From: Sandarakinorhabdus sp. AAP62
GTDB lineage: Bacteria; Pseudomonadota; Alphaproteobacteria; Sphingomonadales; Sphingomonadaceae
Direction: 5' to 3'
DNA length: 64,000 bases
NCBI RefSeq assembly: GCF_000331225.1
Contig: NZ_ANFY01000004.1
Span: forward strand, 186,001 to 250,000
Under the pieces are notes generated by a model. The model ran no database searches. It saw only the letters and a program-made list of their open reading frames with translations, and was not told the origin of the DNA. This document shows, one piece after another, positions 62,291-64,000 of the stretch (positions within the stretch are counted from its first letter, which is position 1; the number at the start of each line of letters is the position of its first letter). A program made the position numbers and the translations under genes.

Positions 62291-63576
62291 ACGTCCTTGC
62301 GGCGCAGCAGGAACAACAGGCTGATCACCCCCACGTAAATGGCCAGCGATGTCGCTTCGGCCTGGGTTGATTGCGCCATCAGCCAGGCGATGGCGGCAAA
62401 GGCCACCACGGCGGCCGGTTTCAGGATGCGCAGCGCTGCCACCGGGCCAGCCTGTTCGACGCCCAGGGCCCGCAGCCGCAGGGCCGCCGCGCAGCCGATG
62501 GCATAGCAGGACAGGCTGGCCAGCGTGGCGACGATGATCAGGGTTTCGAAACTGCCGCTGATCGCCAACCCGGCGGCGATCAGCACATGCGCGGCGATGG
62601 CGTTGCGTGGCACCTGCTGGCCAGGCTCGATCGCTGCCAGCCAGCGCGGCAGCAGGCCGCCACGGGCTGCTGCAAACACGATACGCGGCGAATTGAGTGC
62701 TTCGCTGGTGAGAAAGCCGAAGATCGAGATGATGGCGCCCACGGCCATCACCGCGCCCAGCCCCGGCGACACGCTGCCCAGCGCGGTGGCGAGCGGGGCA
62801 GGGGCTCCGGCCAGCGCATTGCCGATCAGCCCCTGCGCCACGGCCTGGATGCCGACATAGATCAGCACCACCAGGGTGAGCGCAATGGCGATGGCGCGCG
62901 GGATGGTGCGGGCCGGATCGCGCACTTCGCCGGCGACAGACAAGCCGCCTTCCATGCCGGTATAGATGAAGATCGCCATGATCGCGGCGCGGCCGATATC
63001 GGCATGGCCGCCGGCCAATGGCAGCACCAGATTGGCCGGTTCGGCAAACCAGGCGCCCACCAGCACAAACAGCGTGAGCGGCACCAGTTTGGAAACGGTG
63101 AACAGGCCGACAAACCGCGCCGCCGTGCCGACATTGCGGCTGTTGATGGCCAGCAGCACCAGATAGAGCAGCGCGATCAGCACGGGCCGCAGCGTCCCCG
63201 CCGCCAGGCCCGGCCACAACGCGCCAGCCGCATCGATGGCAGCATTGGCGAGCGCGCCGCTGGCCAGGATGTTCGCCGCCCAGGTGAGCGCGCCGGTGAG
63301 CCACCCCCAATAGGGGCCGAACGCCGCCGTGGTGAAGCCATAGACCCCGCCGCTCGCCGGCACGCGCGCCGAAGCTTCGGCAAAGCACAGCAGGATGGTG
63401 CCGACGACGCCGGCCGCCACGACATAGGCCAGTGGTGCCCACGCGCCGATGGCCGCGGCAATTTCGCCGGGAAGCGTGAAGATGCCGCCACCGATGACGA
63501 TGCCGACCAGATTGCCGACCATGGCCCAAAGGCCGATGCCGGCGACCAGTCCGCCTGTCGTCTGTGTCCTGTTCAT
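62287..63576 (-). CDS. APC-family amino-acid/polyamine transporter
   Basis: A 429-residue membrane protein with about twelve helices. LWAMVGNLVGIVIGGGIFTLPGEIA is the unwound substrate helix of the basic amino acid/polyamine antiporter branch, and FIYTGMEGGLSVAGEVRDPART the helix 6 segment with EE-like acid. It imports or exchanges an amino acid. Start ATG 63576. No enzyme partner is beside it, so the substrate is open. Confidence 0.9.
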   Translation of the reverse strand: MNRTQTTGGLVAGIGLWAMVGNLVGIVIGGGIFTLPGEIAAAIGAWAPLAYVVAAGVVGTILLCFAEASARVPASGGVYGFTTAAFGPYWGWLTGALTWAANILASGALANAAIDAAGALWPGLAAGTLRPVLIALLYLVLLAINSRNVGTAARFVGLFTVSKLVPLTLFVLVGAWFAEPANLVLPLAGGHADIGRAAIMAIFIYTGMEGGLSVAGEVRDPARTIPRAIAIALTLVVLIYVGIQAVAQGLIGNALAGAPAPLATALGSVSPGLGAVMAVGAIISIFGFLTSEALNSPRIVFAAARGGLLPRWLAAIEPGQQVPRNAIAAHVLIAAGLAISGSFETLIIVATLASLSCYAIGCAAALRLRALGVEQAGPVAALRILKPAAVVAFAAIAWLMAQSTQAEATSLAIYVGVISLLFLLRRKDV

Positions 63577-63629
63577 GCCTACCCCCTGCCTTGGCAGGCT
63601 AGGGGGAAGGCACAGGCTTGTCCATGGGA

Positions 63630-64000
63630 TCAGGCCAGATCGAACAGCAGCGCTTCGGCCCCTTCATCCGACGACAAGGCCAGCGACGTGGCGTCCTTGA
63701 CGGCCAGTCCATCGCCCTGCTTCAGGGCATGGCCGTCCACCACCAGCGCGCCGCGCGCCACCTGCACCCAGGCGTGGCCGCGCGTGATCGGTGTCGTGAT
63801 CGCACCGCCCGGTGCCAGCACGGCGCGGGTGATGCTGGCGTCGCTGTGGATGGTAACGGCGCCTTCCGGCGCTTGCGGTGCGGCGACGATGTCCAGCCGC
63901 GATTCCCCGGCGGCGACGGTGGGCAGGGTCTTCTGCTCATAGCCCGGCGCGATACCGCGCTGGTTGGGCAGCAGCCAGATCTGGAGGAGATGCACCGGAT
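63630..64000 (-). pseudogene. Pirin family protein, C-terminal part (gene runs past the window end; not a true pseudogene)
   Basis: The frame is open to the window end, so the N-terminal half (the metal-binding cupin) is outside. The visible part begins PVHLLQIWLLPNQRGIAPGY, typical of pirins (YhhW-like), in which the cupin metal site precedes this segment, and then the second cupin barrel with AWVQVARGALVVDGHALKQGDGLAV. Pirins of this type degrade quercetin or act as cofactors. The GTG at 63995 is internal to the gene. The type label is only a stand-in for a partial gene. Confidence 0.85.

Overview
The window is dense, high-GC DNA with almost no non-coding space. Many genes overlap by 4 bp (ATGA or GTGA). 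Short start-codon leaders and the protein families present (TonB-dependent receptor with a plug of sphingomonad type, a PATR-repeat autotransporter, the yfgM-bamB-der cluster, a PanB N-terminus of sphingomonad type) point to an alphaproteobacterium, most likely of the order Sphingomonadales. This is inference from protein style, not a search. I saw no rRNA, tRNA, CRISPR array, transposase or prophage.

Region 1 (1-16.6 kb) is a phosphonate locus. It opens inside phnM (C-P lyase pathway), which overlaps an EEP-fold phosphodiesterase and is followed by an ABC exporter. On the opposite strand lie phnC, a hexapeptide acetyltransferase of the phosphonate-associated type, phnN and a transglutaminase-like gene. 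After an EamA transporter and a PfkB-type sugar kinase comes a minus-strand run: exported tyrosine-type phosphatase, TonB-dependent receptor, P-loop kinase, two PhnD-like binding proteins and two PhnE permeases. Apart from a 125-bp gap after the phosphatase, genes in this run overlap or nearly touch. Read together, they could carry a phosphorus compound from the outer membrane to the C-P lyase in the cytoplasm.

Region 2 (16.8-28.6 kb) is mixed metabolism and transport: two enoyl-CoA hydratases, a GST, a TetR-MATE pair divergent from an HCCA-isomerase-like protein with a probable TetR operator between them, an amino-acid permease, GreB, a methyltransferase, an ArsC/Spx-like reductase, an EVE protein, a GPH-type symporter, and a LysR regulator divergent from wrbA across a clear dyad.

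Region 3 (28.6-33.9 kb) is housekeeping: panB, a YfgM-like TPR protein, bamB, der and maiA. Strong hairpins sit exactly at the starts of panB and der.

Region 4 (33.9-43.7 kb) is one giant autotransporter gene of 3211 codons with at least 18 strand repeats, three larger modules, and its own promoter region and terminator.

Region 5 (43.7-48 kb) has a threonine aldolase, an EamA exporter, an oxygen-sensing FNR-type regulator, a universal stress protein, and a small membrane protein preceded by a perfect FNR box. A short intergenic stretch with nested, mutually exclusive stems follows.

Region 6 (48-64 kb) has an orphan molybdenum hydroxylase large subunit overlapping an SDR-like gene, an M48 protease, a three-gene operon of a CrtC/AttH-like protein, an APH-like kinase and a small unknown, pepN coupled to a histone-deacetylase-like hydrolase, an ECF sigma / anti-sigma / periplasmic sensor trio, a D-amino-acid transaminase, a photolyase, an amino-acid permease, and the C-terminal half of a pirin.
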